Source: Bordetella holmesii ATCC 51541 (GTDB taxonomy: Bacteria; Pseudomonadota; Gammaproteobacteria; Burkholderiales; Burkholderiaceae_B). From it: a stretch of 64,000 nucleotides of DNA. The translations under genes were made by a program, and so were the position numbers. Position 1 is the stretch's first letter. The number at the start of each line of letters is the position of its first letter. The notes below the pieces were generated by a model. That model was not told the DNA's origin. It ran no database searches and saw nothing but the letters and a program-made list of their open reading frames with translations. Shown here in pieces: positions 42,811 to 54,327 of the stretch. Where the stretch lies: contig CP007494.1 of the NCBI GenBank assembly GCA_000612485.1, forward strand, positions 1,302,001 through 1,366,000. Direction: 5' to 3'.

Positions 42811-43509
42811 TCAATGGGCGAGGTCGGAGATGGTTTCGAGGCGGTAGCCCAGCGCGTATGAGGAGCTCAGACGCAGGCCGTTCTGCGGGCGCAGTTGCAG
42901 CTTTTGTCGCACATTGGAGAGATGGGTGTCGAGCGTGCGGGAGGTTGGCGGGATCTCCCGGTTCCACACGGTTTCGGCCAGAAGATCGCGTGACAGCAGA
43001 CGACCGATGTTGCGCAAAAACAGCAAGGCCAGTTCGTACTCTTTCGGGGCCAGAGGAATGGGTTGACCACGCAACTCGATGGCGTGCCGTGCCGGATCGA
43101 TATGGTAAGGGCCCACGTCGAAAGGTGGGTTGTCACCCGCGGCAGGTTGCATGCGACGCCAGAGGGCGCCGATGCGCGCCAGCAGCTCGGCCGGGCGCAG
43201 AAGCTTGACGATGTAGTCATCGGCGCCCGCTTGCAGACCTTGCACGAGATCCTCTTCCTGATTGCGGCTGGTCAGAAAAATGATGGGCAGCCGCATCCCA
43301 TAGCGCGAACGTAGATATCACACGACTTCATCGCCGTTCATGTCTGGCACTTGCCAGTCCACCAGGATCAAATCGAACGTCTCGTTGCGCAACGCCGCCA
43401 GTAAATCTTGGCTCTGTTGGAAACTGGTGCATTCGTAGCCGGCCTGCTCCAGCAATTGCTGTATTTGACGGGCTTGGTCCAGGTCATCTTCTAACGAGGC
43501 GATTCTCAT
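42811..43509 (-). pseudogene. OmpR-family response regulator interrupted by an in-frame TGA
   Basis: 232-codon gene from ATG 43509. Receiver: acidic pocket E7-D9 (ASLEDDLDQA), phospho-acceptor D51 (LILVDWQVPDMNGDEVV). Codon 64 is TGA (plus-strand 43318-43320); the same frame continues YLRSRYGMRLPIIFLTSRNQ with no other defect to a complete winged helix (IPLAPKEYELALLFLRNIGR, DTHLSNVRQKLQ, SYALGYRLE). CGA-to-TGA or TGG-to-TGA would explain the stop. The usual KP pair after the receiver beta5 reads KL (DDYIVKLLRP), a second possible C-to-T change. Translation restarting at 43296 could give a receiver-less DNA-binding fragment. First gene of the regulator-FecR-kinase operon. Confidence 0.88.
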
Positions 43510-43595
43510 GGGCCGTGCTTCAGAAAGGGTGGATGCGGTGCCGCTGATTGCAGAAAACGTCACGTAACGACCTCCTGCGATTGCCATCATACTCG

Positions 43596-43625
43596 TTGTC
43601 ACAAAAGGCCCGTTTTTTGTGATAA
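43596..43625. promoter_or_regulatory. Inverted repeat in the divergent spacer between the two response regulators
   Basis: Arms TTGTCACAAAA and TTTTGTGATAA (one mismatch) around a GC-rich centre. The 262-bp spacer 43510-43771 separates two divergent regulator genes, so the dyad is a candidate shared operator. It could also fold as a terminator-like hairpin, but it follows no gene end. Confidence 0.5.
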
Positions 43626-43771
43626 GTGCGTGAAACAACAGTGTTAATCATTGCAAAGTTGACGAATCTTGACTGGCTTGCCCGCGCAACAGAGCGTCAC
43701 ACTATCACCAATCGCATCAGGGCCTGCAACGCCGGGATGCGACCCGTTTCTAGCTGATAGAGGGCCTGGTC

Positions 43772-44489
43772 ATGAAGCAACTGAGCGCTTTAATCATGGT
43801 GCCGGATTCGGCCAGCCGCGCTCGTAGTATCACGGTGCTGCTGCAAGCCGGAATTTCGACAAAGGGCTGCTCCACGCCGTTGGAGCTGTTTGGTCTGCTC
43901 AACGAGGAGCACTACGACCTTGTCGTGCTTGATGTGGGCGAACTCGGCGAACTGGGTTTCGCCCTCATCGCGCGTCTGCGCGGCGCGGCCGATCTCGGTA
44001 TTGTCGTCAAAGGCGATGCCATGCCGGTCGAGGTGCGTCTGCGCTGCCTGCAAAGCGGAGCGGATGCCGCGCTCTGCGCGCCGCTGGACGATCGTGAGCT
44101 GGCCTGTGTCCTGCTGGCTTTGGCGCGCCGACTCCCTGCCTGGCAGGACCACCTGGACGTCGAGGCGCCAACAGCGTTGCCGGCGTCCGGCAAATGGGAG
44201 TTGCGGGACCAGGACTGGACGCTGGCGGCACCCTCAGGCGCCACACTGTCGCTTTCGGCCAACGAAAGGCTCTTGGTACGCACCTTGCTCAAGGCCGAAG
44301 GCAAGGCCGTCAGTCGCGGCACGCTGTCTGCAGATCTGGGTGCGGACGGGGGGGGGCGTCAATCGGATGTCGGGCGCTCGCAGCATCGACGTCGTAATAA
44401 GCCGGCTGCGGCGCAAAGCGGAACTGGCGGGCCTTATCCTGCCTATCCGGACGGTCTACGGCAGCGGTTACTTGTTTGCGCGTCACTGA
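43772..44489 (+). CDS. Atypical response regulator with winged-helix domain, frame interrupted at a G9 tract
   Basis: Receiver-like N-terminus (KQLSALIMVPDSASRARSIT, D54 in LVVLDVGELGELG) that lacks one of the two acidic-pocket residues, then a Trans_reg_C winged helix (GATLSLSANERLLVRTLLKA). At 44348-44356 there are nine G. In the given frame translation runs on into unrelated sequence to 44566. With eight G the frame reads MSGARSIDVVISRLRRKAEL and VYGSGYLFARH, the normal end of an OmpR-type domain, giving 238 residues. Either an overcall or a slippage-prone tract. Divergent from the disrupted regulator and likely part of the same island. Confidence 0.8.
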
Positions 44490-44926
44490 CCGAGGACCCT
44501 CGCATAGACGGGCAGCGCCGTCGCTTCGCGCATTTTTTGCGCACAGCCTTTGACAGCACTGGATAACTAAGCTAAGCTAAAGGGCTTATTGCTTTATGCG
44601 CGTGCAAAGTACAGGTGCTGCGGATTGAGCAAGACTGCCGGATGCGTCACGAGTTCGGGTAGTTTTGTCCGCACCCACCCACACCAGGGCTGCCGGCCCG
44701 GTCAGGATCACAAGATTTTGGCCAGGCCACGTCTGTGTGGGTAATAGCAGTGAAATAGGCATCTCTCACACTTTGCGCGCTTGTCTGCAAGACCCGCTCT
44801 TTTACGTCACCCACGTCAGAGGCGGTTTTGCGCAAACTGCCCCCGCCAGGCGTCTTAGCATCAGGCGCCCGGAGGACATAGTACGTAAGTACTTACCAGT
44901 GGTACGTAAAAGGGATTTCAAAGGTC
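44490..44926 (+). promoter_or_regulatory. Leader/promoter region of the str operon (rpsL-rpsG-fusA-tuf)
   Basis: 437 bp with no convincing gene. A perfect -35 box TTGACA lies at 44550-44555 with only a poor -10 (TAAGCT, 17-bp spacer). A 12-bp perfect palindrome GTAAGTACTTAC is at 44885-44896, flanked by repeated TACGTAA, about 30 bases before the rpsL ATG; it could occlude or mark the translation start. Both assignments are pattern-based. Confidence 0.45.
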
Positions 44927-45304
44927 ATGCCTACCATTAGCCAACTCGTGCGCAAGCCGCGCGAAGTCAGCATCATCAAGAGCAAGAGCCCCGCGCTGGA
45001 GAATTGCCCCCAGCGTCGCGGCGTTTGCACCCGTGTCTACACCACCACCCCCAAGAAGCCGAACTCCGCTTTGCGTAAGGTTGCCAAGGTGCGTCTGACC
45101 AACGGTTACGAAGTCATTTCGTACATCGGCGGCGAAGGCCACAACCTGCAAGAGCACTCGGTCGTTCTCGTGCGTGGCGGTCGTGTGAAGGACTTGCCCG
45201 GTGTGCGTTATCACATCGTGCGCGGCTCCCTTGACCTGCAAGGCGTCAAGGACCGCAAGCAAGCTCGTTCGAAGTACGGTGCCAAGCGCCCGAAGAAGGC
45301 CTAA
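44927..45304 (+). CDS. rpsL: 30S ribosomal protein S12
   Basis: Decoding-centre protein. 125 residues with [20 protein letters not shown], where the Lys of TPKKPN (position 43) is the streptomycin-sensitive form, and [20 protein letters not shown], with Lys88 also wild type. The gene opens the str operon; its ATG at 44927 follows AAAGG. Confidence 0.98.
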
Positions 45305-45469
45305 GCCTTCGCTGCAGTACCCAGGTTGCGGGATGGCCCGTGGCCCGGAGAGTGTGCAGCTGCGCCAGTGAACGCTGGAATAGTGTGCAGCACGTAAGGC
45401 GTCATTCTGTATGGATGACCATGGCCGTGCGAAAGCGCGGTTCAACTGAACAGACACAAGGAAGCAAAA

Positions 45470-45940
45470 ATGCCCCGTCGTCGCGAAGTACCCAAGCGCG
45501 AGATTCTGCCCGATCCGAAGTTCGGCAGCGTCGAGCTCGCCAAGTTCATGAACGTTGTGATGCTGGACGGCAAGAAGGCCGTCGCCGAGCGCATCGTCTA
45601 CGGTGCTCTGGCTCAAGTCCAGACCAAGACCGGCAAAGAGCCGATTGAAGTCTTCACGCTGGCCATCAACAACATCAAGCCGATCGTCGAAGTCAAGAGC
45701 CGCCGCGTTGGCGGTGCCAACTACCAAGTGCCGGTTGAAGTGCGCCCCGTGCGCCGCCTGGCCCTGGCTATGCGTTGGCTCCGTGAAGCCGCCAAGAAGC
45801 GTGGCGAAAAGTCGATGGATCTGCGTCTGGCTGGCGAACTGATTGATGCCTCTGAAGGTCGTGGCGCCGCAATGAAGAAGCGCGAAGACACGCACAAGAT
45901 GGCCGAAGCCAACAAGACTTTCAGCCATTTCCGCTGGTAA
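45470..45940 (+). CDS. rpsG: 30S ribosomal protein S7
   Basis: Nucleates assembly of the 30S head and in other bacteria represses translation of the str mRNA. 156 residues: [39 protein letters not shown] and the C-terminal end TFSHFRW. AAGGAAG precedes the ATG. 165 bp after rpsL, a spacer long enough for the S7 control site. Confidence 0.98.
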   Translation: MPRRREVPKREILPDPKFGSVELAKFMNVVMLDGKKAVAERIVYGALAQVQTKTGKEPIEVFTLAINNIKPIVEVKSRRVGGANYQVPVEVRPVRRLALAMRWLREAAKKRGEKSMDLRLAGELIDASEGRGAAMKKREDTHKMAEANKTFSHFRW

Positions 45941-45958
45941 TTTAAGGATTAACCTACC

Positions 45959-48061
45959 ATGGCCCGCAAAACCCCGATCGAGCGCTATCGCAACATTGGT
46001 ATCTCTGCGCACATCGATGCAGGGAAGACCACCACGACCGAACGCATCCTGTTCTATACCGGCGTCAATCACAAGATTGGTGAAGTGCATGATGGCGCAG
46101 CCACCATGGACTGGATGGAACAAGAGCAAGAGCGTGGCATCACCATTACGTCGGCGGCTACGACGGCGTTTTGGCGCGGCATGGCCGGCAACTATCCCGA
46201 GCACCGCATCAACATCATCGACACCCCGGGGCACGTGGACTTCACCATCGAGGTGGAGCGTTCCATGCGCGTTCTGGACGGTGCCTGCATGGTGTACTGC
46301 GCCGTGGGTGGCGTTCAGCCCCAATCGGAAACCGTTTGGCGCCAGGCCAACAAGTACGGTGTGCCCCGTCTGGCCTTCGTGAACAAGATGGACCGTACCG
46401 GTGCCAACTTCTTCAAGGTCTACGAGCAGCTGCGTACCCGCCTGCGTGCCAATCCCGTGCCCATCGTGATTCCGATCGGCGCCGAAGATACGTTCACCGG
46501 CGTGATCGATCTGGTCAAGATGAAGGCCATCATTTGGGACGAAGCCAGCCAAGGTACGAAGTTCGAGTACGCTGACGTCCCGGCTGAACTGCAAGCTACG
46601 GCCGAAGAATGGCGTGAAAAGCTGGTCGAAGCTGCCGCCGAATCGTCCGAGGAACTTATGAACAAGTACCTCGAAACCGGTTCGCTGGAAGAAGCCGAGA
46701 TCAACACGGCCGTCCGTCAACGCACCATCGCTGGCGAAATCCATCCGATGCTGTGCGGCACCGCTTTCAAGAACAAGGGCGTGCAGCGCATGCTGGATGC
46801 GGTGATCGACTACCTGCCCTCGCCGGTTGACATTCCGCCGGTCGAAGGCACCGATGACAACGGCAACGAAGTCAAGCGTAGCGCCAACGACGACGAAAAG
46901 TTCGCGGCTCTGGTTTTCAAGCTGATGAGCGATCCTTTCGTTGGTCAGCTGACCTTCGTGCGCGTCTACTCGGGCGTGCTGAAGTCGGGCGACACGGTCT
47001 TCAACCCCATCAAGGGCAAGAAAGAGCGTATCGGTCGTATTCTGCAGATGCACGCGAACAACCGCGAAGAAATCAAGGAAGTTCTCGCTGGCGACATCGC
47101 CGCCGTGGTGGGTCTGAAGGACGTGACCACTGGCGAAACGCTGTGCGACATCGATTCCCATGTGACGCTGGAACGCATGGAGTTCCCCGAGCCCGTGATT
47201 TCGCAGGCCGTTGAACCCAAGTCGAAGGCTGACCAGGAAAAGATGGGCCTGGCCCTGTCGCGTTTGGCTCAGGAAGATCCGTCGTTCCGCGTGCGCAGCG
47301 ACGAAGAATCCGGCCAGACCATCATTTCGGGCATGGGCGAGCTGCACCTGGAAATTCTTGTTGACCGCATGAAGCGCGAATTCGGCGTGGAAGCCAACGT
47401 CGGCAAGCCCCAGGTGGCCTATCGCGAAACCATCCGTAAGGTCTGCGACGAAATCGAAGGCAAGTTCGTCAAGCAGTCCGGCGGTCGTGGTCAGTACGGC
47501 CACGTGGTCCTGAAGGTCGAGCCGTTGCCTCCTGGCGGCGGTTTCGAGTTCGTCGACGCCATCAAGGGCGGTGTGGTTCCTCGTGAATTCATCCCCGCGG
47601 TGGAAAAGGGCATCCAGGAAACCCTGCCTGCAGGTATTCTGGCTGGCTACCCCGTCGTGGACGTGAAGGCCACGCTGTTCTTCGGCTCGTACCACGATGT
47701 GGACTCGAACGAAAACGCGTTCAAGATGGCCGGCTCGATGGCCTTCAAAGAAGGTATGCGCAGAGCCAGCCCGGTTCTGCTCGAACCGATGATGGCTGTT
47801 GAAGTCGAGACGCCGGAAGACTACGCTGGCAGCGTGATGGGCGATTTGTCCTCGCGTCGCGGCATGGTTCAGGGCATGGACGATATGGTCGGCGGCGGCA
47901 AGATCATCAAGGCAGAGGTTCCTCTGGCCGAGATGTTCGGTTACGCCACCAACCTGCGTTCGCTCACGCAAGGTCGTGCCACGTACACGATGGAATTCAA
48001 GCATTACTCCGAGGCTCCCAAGAACGTCGCTGACGAAGTCATCGCCGCTCGGGCCAAGTAA
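45959..48061 (+). CDS. fusA: Elongation factor G
   Basis: Translocation GTPase, 700 residues. G1 [15 protein letters not shown], switch [19 protein letters not shown]3 [10 protein letters not shown]4 [10 protein letters not shown]; domain IV contains [12 protein letters not shown] and domain V ends [18 protein letters not shown]. No anomaly seen. 18 bp after rpsG and 76 bp before tuf. Confidence 0.98.
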   Translation: MARKTPIERYRNIGISAHIDAGKTTTTERILFYTGVNHKIGEVHDGAATMDWMEQEQERGITITSAATTAFWRGMAGNYPEHRINIIDTPGHVDFTIEVERSMRVLDGACMVYCAVGGVQPQSETVWRQANKYGVPRLAFVNKMDRTGANFFKVYEQLRTRLRANPVPIVIPIGAEDTFTGVIDLVKMKAIIWDEASQGTKFEYADVPAELQATAEEWREKLVEAAAESSEELMNKYLETGSLEEAEINTAVRQRTIAGEIHPMLCGTAFKNKGVQRMLDAVIDYLPSPVDIPPVEGTDDNGNEVKRSANDDEKFAALVFKLMSDPFVGQLTFVRVYSGVLKSGDTVFNPIKGKKERIGRILQMHANNREEIKEVLAGDIAAVVGLKDVTTGETLCDIDSHVTLERMEFPEPVISQAVEPKSKADQEKMGLALSRLAQEDPSFRVRSDEESGQTIISGMGELHLEILVDRMKREFGVEANVGKPQVAYRETIRKVCDEIEGKFVKQSGGRGQYGHVVLKVEPLPPGGGFEFVDAIKGGVVPREFIPAVEKGIQETLPAGILAGYPVVDVKATLFFGSYHDVDSNENAFKMAGSMAFKEGMRRASPVLLEPMMAVEVETPEDYAGSVMGDLSSRRGMVQGMDDMVGGGKIIKAEVPLAEMFGYATNLRSLTQGRATYTMEFKHYSEAPKNVADEVIAARAK

Positions 48062-48136
48062 ATAACCGTCGCCGCGACCCCGTGATCCGGGGCGCGGCAA
48101 ATATCCAAGTTTCCTTGAAAGTTAAAGGATATAGAT

Positions 48137-49329
<1,193 letters not shown>

Positions 49330-49337
49330 ACCCTTCA

Positions 49338-49373
49338 CGAAGGCGGTCAGGCTACCGACCGCCTTCGTTTTTC
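49338..49373 (+). terminator. Terminator/attenuator between tuf copy 2 and rpsJ
   Basis: Perfect 11-bp stem CGAAGGCGGTC/GACCGCCTTCG, 8-base loop, then TTTTT. It lies 18 bp before the rpsJ start, so some read-through or a promoter inside must supply rpsJ. Confidence 0.8.
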
Positions 49374-49390
49374 GTTCTTTAGGAAACGCC

Positions 49391-49702
49391 ATGAAAAACC
49401 AAAAGATCCGCATCCGCCTGAAGGCTTTCGATTACAAACTGATCGATCAGTCCGCAGCGGAAATCGTTGACACTGCCAAGCGTACCGGCGCTGTCGTCCG
49501 CGGTCCGGTTCCCCTGCCCACGCGCATCCGTCGTTACGACGTTCTGCGTTCGCCGCACGTCAACAAGACGTCGCGCGATCAGTTCGAAATCCGCACCCAT
49601 CAGCGTCTGATGGACATCGTGGATCCCACCGACAAGACCGTTGACGCTCTGATGCGCCTCGATCTGCCGGCTGGTGTCGACGTCGAGATCGCTCTGCAGT
49701 AA
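49391..49702 (+). CDS. rpsJ: 30S ribosomal protein S10 (NusE)
   Basis: Ribosomal protein and transcription antitermination factor. 103 residues: [40 protein letters not shown], and the end [19 protein letters not shown] precedes the ATG. It is separated from the rest of the S10 operon by 347 bp. Confidence 0.98.
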   Translation: MKNQKIRIRLKAFDYKLIDQSAAEIVDTAKRTGAVVRGPVPLPTRIRRYDVLRSPHVNKTSRDQFEIRTHQRLMDIVDPTDKTVDALMRLDLPAGVDVEIALQ

Positions 49703-50049
49703 GCAAGGCTAAAGGGTTGCGTGCCTTGCACGCGATCCGAGAAATGGCCGCATCTCCATTCGGGGTGCGACCATTTTGTTTGGCGGCCAGGCCGGCTTAT
49801 GGCGCTACGTTGCCGTTGTTGCTGTCGTCACACAGTACGCAGGCCTGGCGCTAAGTGCTTGTGCCAGCTGCAAAAAACATGCTAATATGCCAAGCTTGCC
49901 ATTTTGTGGCAAGAGTAACTATCGCTTTTTGCGCGCGGACATGATTTACGTCTTGGGTGCTTGAAGCAAGTTCTTTGTACTGTAGGGTGAGGGCCGTTAC
50001 CCTTTGCCTGATTAGCCCCGACCAATCGCAGTCGGGAATGGAGAAAACG
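49703..50049 (+). promoter_or_regulatory. rpsJ-rplC spacer with internal promoter and leader hairpins
   Basis: 347 bp without a gene where most proteobacteria have a few dozen bases. A promoter candidate is TTGTGC (49859-49864), 18-bp spacer, TAATAT (49883-49888) with an extended TG. Downstream are two small hairpins: AGGGT/ACCCT (49984-50003) and CCCGAC/GTCGGG (50017-50036), the second ending just before the GGAG ribosome site of rplC. This could be a ribosomal-protein-bound leader for rplC onwards. Confidence 0.55.
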
Positions 50050-50739
50050 ATGTCGAATACGACACCCACGCCCGCCGCGCATCGGCTGGGTCTGGTGGGT
50101 CGCAAGGTCGGCATGACCCGCATTTTTACCGAGGAAGGCGAGTCCATCCCGGTCACTGTGCTGGACGTGTCCAACAACCGCGTGACCCAAGTCAAGTCCC
50201 TGGAAACCGACGGCTACGCCGCCATCCAAGTGACTTATGGCAATCGTCGCGCCTCGCGCGTGACCAAGGCTGAGGCCGGTCACTTCGCCAAGGCTGGCGC
50301 TGAAGCCGGCAGCAACCTGAAGGAATTCCGTCTTGATCCCGCTCGCGCCGCTGAATTCGCGGCCGGTTCGGTCATCGCTGTGGAATCCGTCTTCGAAGCC
50401 GGTCAACAAGTCGACGTGACGGGCACCACGATTGGTAAAGGCTTTGCCGGTACCATCAAGCGCCATCATTTCGGCTCGCAACGTGCTTCGCACGGTAACT
50501 CGCGTTCGCACCGCGTGCCTGGCTCCATCGGCCAAGCACAAGATCCGGGCCGCATTTTCCCTGGCAAGCGCATGGCTGGCCATTTGGGCGATGCCACCCG
50601 TACGGTTCAGAACCTCGACGTCGTTCGTGTCGACGCTGAGCGCGGCCTGCTGCTGGTCAAGGGCGCTGTCTCTGGCCACGCTGGTGGCGATGTCATCGTG
50701 CGTCCGGCTATCAAGGCGCCGGCCAAGAAGGGGGCGTAA
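50050..50739 (+). CDS. rplC: 50S ribosomal protein L3
   Basis: Early-assembly protein near the peptidyl-transferase centre. 229 residues; [40 protein letters not shown] and [20 protein letters not shown] are diagnostic. The ATG at 50050 follows GGAG; an upstream in-frame start would add meaningless residues. Confidence 0.98.
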   Translation: MSNTTPTPAAHRLGLVGRKVGMTRIFTEEGESIPVTVLDVSNNRVTQVKSLETDGYAAIQVTYGNRRASRVTKAEAGHFAKAGAEAGSNLKEFRLDPARAAEFAAGSVIAVESVFEAGQQVDVTGTTIGKGFAGTIKRHHFGSQRASHGNSRSHRVPGSIGQAQDPGRIFPGKRMAGHLGDATRTVQNLDVVRVDAERGLLLVKGAVSGHAGGDVIVRPAIKAPAKKGA

Positions 50740-50743
50740 GTAA

Positions 50744-51361
50744 ATGGATCTCAAGCTCCTGAACGACCAAGGTCAGGCCGCGACGTTTAGCGCGCCCGAC
50801 ACCGTCTTCGGCCGCGACTTCAACGAAGCGCTGGTGCACCAGATCGTTGTGGCCTTCCAGGCCAACGCTCGTAGTGGCAACCGCGCCCAGAAAGACCGCG
50901 CTGAAGTCAAGCACTCGACCAAGAAGCCCTGGCGCCAGAAGGGTACCGGCCGCGCTCGTGCCGGTATGACCTCGTCGCCGCTGTGGCGTGGGGGTGGTCG
51001 CACGTTCCCGAATTCGCCTGAAGAGAACTTCAGCCAGAAGGTCAACAAGAAGATGTACCGCGCTGGGATCCGTGCGATTCTGTCGCAGTTGGCTCGTGAA
51101 GACCGCATCACTGTGGTTGACACCTTCTCGCTCGATTCGCCCAAGACCAAGCTGGCCGCTGAAAAGCTCAAGACGCTGGGTCTGGACTCCGTGCTGATCA
51201 TCACCGATACGGTCGATGAAAATGTTTACCTCGCCACCCGCAACCTGCCGCACGTTGCCGTGGTCGAGCCCCGCTATGCCGATCCGCTCTCGCTGATCCA
51301 CTACAAGAAAGTGCTGATCACCAAGCCGGCCATCGCGCAATTCGAGGAGATGCTCGGATGA
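50744..51361 (+). CDS. rplD: 50S ribosomal protein L4
   Basis: 205 residues with the extended loop [20 protein letters not shown] and [20 protein letters not shown] that lines the exit tunnel. In E. coli L4 represses its own operon through a leader RNA. Overlaps rplW by 4 bp (ATGA). Confidence 0.98.
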   Translation: MDLKLLNDQGQAATFSAPDTVFGRDFNEALVHQIVVAFQANARSGNRAQKDRAEVKHSTKKPWRQKGTGRARAGMTSSPLWRGGGRTFPNSPEENFSQKVNKKMYRAGIRAILSQLAREDRITVVDTFSLDSPKTKLAAEKLKTLGLDSVLIITDTVDENVYLATRNLPHVAVVEPRYADPLSLIHYKKVLITKPAIAQFEEMLG

Positions 51362-51654
51362 ACGCCGAACGCTTGATGCAAGTCATTCTCGCGCCGGTCG
51401 TGACTGAAAAAGCCACGTTCGTCGCCGAGAAGAACCAGCAAATCGCTTTCCGTGTGGTGGCAGACGCTACCAAGCCGGAGATCAAGGCTGCCGTCGAACT
51501 GCTCTTCAAGGTGCAGGTCGAAGCCGTGCAGGTCCTCAACCGTAAGGGCAAAGTCAAGCGCTTTGGCCGTTTCGTTGGTCGTCGTCGCAATGAGCGCAAG
51601 GCCTACGTCTCGCTCAAGGACGGCCAGGAAATCGACTTTGCGGAGGTGAAGTAA
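51358..51654 (+). CDS. rplW: 50S ribosomal protein L23
   Basis: Exit-tunnel protein that docks trigger factor and SRP. 98 residues; [20 protein letters not shown] and [20 protein letters not shown]. Its stop is followed directly by the rplB ATG. Confidence 0.98.
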   Translation: MNAERLMQVILAPVVTEKATFVAEKNQQIAFRVVADATKPEIKAAVELLFKVQVEAVQVLNRKGKVKRFGRFVGRRRNERKAYVSLKDGQEIDFAEVK

Positions 51655-52482
51655 ATGGCCCTCGTTAAAGTAAAGCCGACCTCGCCCGGCCGTCGCGGCA
51701 TGGTGAAGGTTGTCAGCCCCAAGCTGCACAAGGGTGCGCCTCACGCTGCCCTGCTGGAAAAGAAAACTCGTGGTTCGGGCCGTAACAACAACGGTCACAT
51801 CACGATCCGCCATCGTGGCGGTGGCCATAAGCAGCACTACCGTGTTGTCGACTTCCGTCGCAACAAGGACGGTATTCCTGCGAAGGTTGAGCGTCTGGAA
51901 TATGACCCCAACCGTACGGCTCACATCGCGTTGTTGTGCTACGCCGACGGCGAGCGCCGCTACATCATCGCCCCGCGCGGTGTGGAAGTGGGTGCGACCC
52001 TGATCTCGGGCGTTGAAGCGCCGATCCGCGCCGGCAATACGCTGCCCATCCGTAACATCCCGGTGGGTACGACGATTCATTGCGTCGAGATGATCCCCGG
52101 CAAGGGCGCCCAGATGGTTCGTTCGGCCGGCGCTTCCGCCGTGCTGATGGCCCGTGAAGGCACCTACGCTCAGGTCCGTCTGCGCTCCGGTGAAGTGCGT
52201 CGCGTGCACATTGAGTGCCGTGCCACCATCGGTGAAGTCGGTAACGAAGAACACAGCCTGCGCCAAATCGGTAAGGCCGGTGCCATGCGTTGGCGTGGTA
52301 TCCGCCCGACCGTCCGCGGTGTCGCCATGAACCCGATCGATCACCCGCACGGTGGTGGTGAAGGTCGTACTGGCGAAGCTCGCGAACCGGTCAGCCCATG
52401 GGGCACTCCGTCGAAGGGTTTCAAGACCCGTCGCAACAAGAGGACGAACAATATGATCGTCCAACGGCGCAAGCGCAAATAA
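51655..52482 (+). CDS. rplB: 50S ribosomal protein L2
   Basis: Subunit-association and peptidyl-transferase-centre protein. 275 residues; [40 protein letters not shown] and the conserved [17 protein letters not shown] loop. No anomaly. Confidence 0.98.
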   Translation: MALVKVKPTSPGRRGMVKVVSPKLHKGAPHAALLEKKTRGSGRNNNGHITIRHRGGGHKQHYRVVDFRRNKDGIPAKVERLEYDPNRTAHIALLCYADGERRYIIAPRGVEVGATLISGVEAPIRAGNTLPIRNIPVGTTIHCVEMIPGKGAQMVRSAGASAVLMAREGTYAQVRLRSGEVRRVHIECRATIGEVGNEEHSLRQIGKAGAMRWRGIRPTVRGVAMNPIDHPHGGGEGRTGEAREPVSPWGTPSKGFKTRRNKRTNNMIVQRRKRK

Positions 52483-52494
52483 GAGGCGAACACT

Positions 52495-52770
52495 ATGTCA
52501 CGTTCGATCAAGAAAGGCCCGTTTGTCGACGCGCACCTGATCAAGAAGGTGGAAGCGGCCGTGACGGGCAAAGACAAGAAGCCGATCAAAACCTGGTCGC
52601 GCCGTTCCACGATCCTGCCCGAGTTCATCGGTCTGACGATCGCTGTGCACAACGGCCGCCAGCATGTTCCCGTCTATATCAACGAGAACATGGTCGGTCA
52701 CAAGCTTGGCGAGTTCGCCTTGACCCGTACGTTCAAGGGTCACGCCGCGGACAAGAAGGCGAAGAGGTAA
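52495..52770 (+). CDS. rpsS: 30S ribosomal protein S19
   Basis: 91 residues: [40 protein letters not shown] and [18 protein letters not shown]. Located between rplB and rplV as in all S10 operons. Confidence 0.98.
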   Translation: MSRSIKKGPFVDAHLIKKVEAAVTGKDKKPIKTWSRRSTILPEFIGLTIAVHNGRQHVPVYINENMVGHKLGEFALTRTFKGHAADKKAKR

Positions 52771-52773
52771 GCG

Positions 52774-53103
52774 ATGGAAACTACTGCCATTATCCGTGGG
52801 GTTCACATCTCGGCCCAGAAGACCCGTCTGGTCGCGGATCTGATCCGCGGCAAGTCGGTCGCTCAGGCGCTGAACATCCTCAACTTCTCGCCCAAGAAGG
52901 CCGCCGGCATCCTGAAAAAAGCTGTCGAGTCCGCCATCGCCAATGCCGAGCACAACGAAGGCGCGGACATCGACGAGCTGAAGGTCACCACGATTTATGT
53001 GGACAAGGCTCAATCGATGAAGCGTTTCTCGGCTCGCGCCAAGGGCCGTGGTAACCGTATCGAGAAGCAGACCTGCCACATCACGGTCAAGGTCGGAGCT
53101 TAA
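52774..53103 (+). CDS. rplV: 50S ribosomal protein L22
   Basis: 109 residues; [20 protein letters not shown] and the beta-hairpin region [20 protein letters not shown], which reaches into the exit tunnel. Starts 3 bases after the rpsS stop. Confidence 0.98.
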   Translation: METTAIIRGVHISAQKTRLVADLIRGKSVAQALNILNFSPKKAAGILKKAVESAIANAEHNEGADIDELKVTTIYVDKAQSMKRFSARAKGRGNRIEKQTCHITVKVGA

Positions 53104-53112
53104 GGAGTCAAG

Positions 53113-53897
53113 ATGGGTCAGAAAATTCACCCCACTGGGTTCCGTCTCGCGGTCACCCGTAACTGGTCCTCGCGTTGGTACGCCGACGACAAGGCTTTCG
53201 GCGGCATGCTGGCCGAAGACATCCGCGTGCGCGAGTACCTGAAGAAGAAGCTCAAGAGCGCTTCGGTTGGTCGCGTGGTTATCGAGCGTCCCGCCAAGAA
53301 CGCCCGCATCACCGTTTACTCGGCTCGTCCGGGCGTGGTGATCGGCAAGCGTGGCGAAGACATCGAAAACCTGAAGGCTGATCTGCAGCGTCTGATGGGC
53401 GTGCCCGTGCACGTGAACATCGAGGAAATCCGCAAGCCGGAAACCGACGCTCAACTGATCGCCGACTCGATCTCCCAGCAGCTCGAAAAGCGCATTATGT
53501 TCCGTCGCGCCATGAAGCGTGCGATGCAGAACGCCATGCGCTTGGGTGCTCAGGGCATCAAGATCATGAGCTCGGGCCGTCTGAACGGTATCGAAATCGC
53601 TCGTACCGAGTGGTATCGCGAAGGCCGCGTGCCGCTTCACACGTTGAAGGCGAACATCGACTACGGCACCTCCGAAGCCCACACCACGTACGGTGTGATC
53701 GGCATCAAGGTGTGGGTCTACAAGGGCGACATGCTGGCCAATGGCGAGCTGCCCCCTGAAACCGCCGCCCCGCGTGAAGAAGAGCGTCGTCCGCGTCGCG
53801 CCCCCGTGGCGATCGTCCGGATGGTGCCCGCAACGGCCGTCCGGGTGGTCGTGCTCCCCGTAAGGCGGACGCGGCTCCGGCGCCTGAAGGAGAATAA
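53113..53897 (+). CDS. rpsC: 30S ribosomal protein S3 (one-base frameshift near the 3' end as given)
   Basis: mRNA-entry protein with KH domain: [40 protein letters not shown], and [20 protein letters not shown] are intact. At C5 (53811-53815) the frame changes: as given it reads [12 protein letters not shown] and runs on past the rplP start to 54114. With six C it reads [20 protein letters not shown] and ends APAPEGE at 53897, two bases before the rplP ATG, giving 261 residues, the expected length and tail for this lineage. An intact essential gene is near certain, so this is the best evidence that the homopolymer shifts in this window are sequence errors. Confidence 0.96.
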
Positions 53898-53899
53898 CC

Positions 53900-54316
53900 A
53901 TGCTGCAACCGTCTCGCAGAAAGTATCGCAAAGAGCAAAAGGGCCGCAATACCGGCCTGGCGACTCGCGGCGCCAACGTGTCCTTCGGCGAATTCGGCCT
54001 GAAGGCCACCGGCCGTGGCCGTCTGACCGCCCGTCAGATCGAAGCTGCTCGTCGTGCCATCAACCGTCACATCAAGCGCGGTGGCCGTATCTGGATTCGT
54101 ATTTTCCCGGATAAGCCGATCTCGCAAAAACCGGCTGAAGTCCGGATGGGTAACGGTAAAGGCAACCCCGAGTACTGGGTCGCGGAAATCCAGCCCGGCA
54201 AGGTGCTCTACGAAATGGAAGGGGTCAGCGAAGAGCTGGCGCGCGAAGCGTTCCGCTTGGCCGCCGCTAAGCTGCCGATCTCGACCACGTTCGTTGCGCG
54301 TCATATCGGTGCTTAA
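53900..54316 (+). CDS. rplP: 50S ribosomal protein L16
   Basis: 138 residues, [40 protein letters not shown] and [20 protein letters not shown]. Contacts the A-site tRNA. Starts 2 bases after the corrected rpsC stop. Confidence 0.98.
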
Positions 54317-54327
54317 GGAGTACAAAT

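Noticed and set aside
45340..45648. 102-codon open frame spanning the rpsL-rpsG spacer
   Set aside because: It overlaps rpsG out of frame and has no recognisable sequence.
44918..48100. Long open frame antisense to rpsL-rpsG-fusA
   Set aside because: It crosses three certain genes and their spacers; a product of biased codon use, not a gene.
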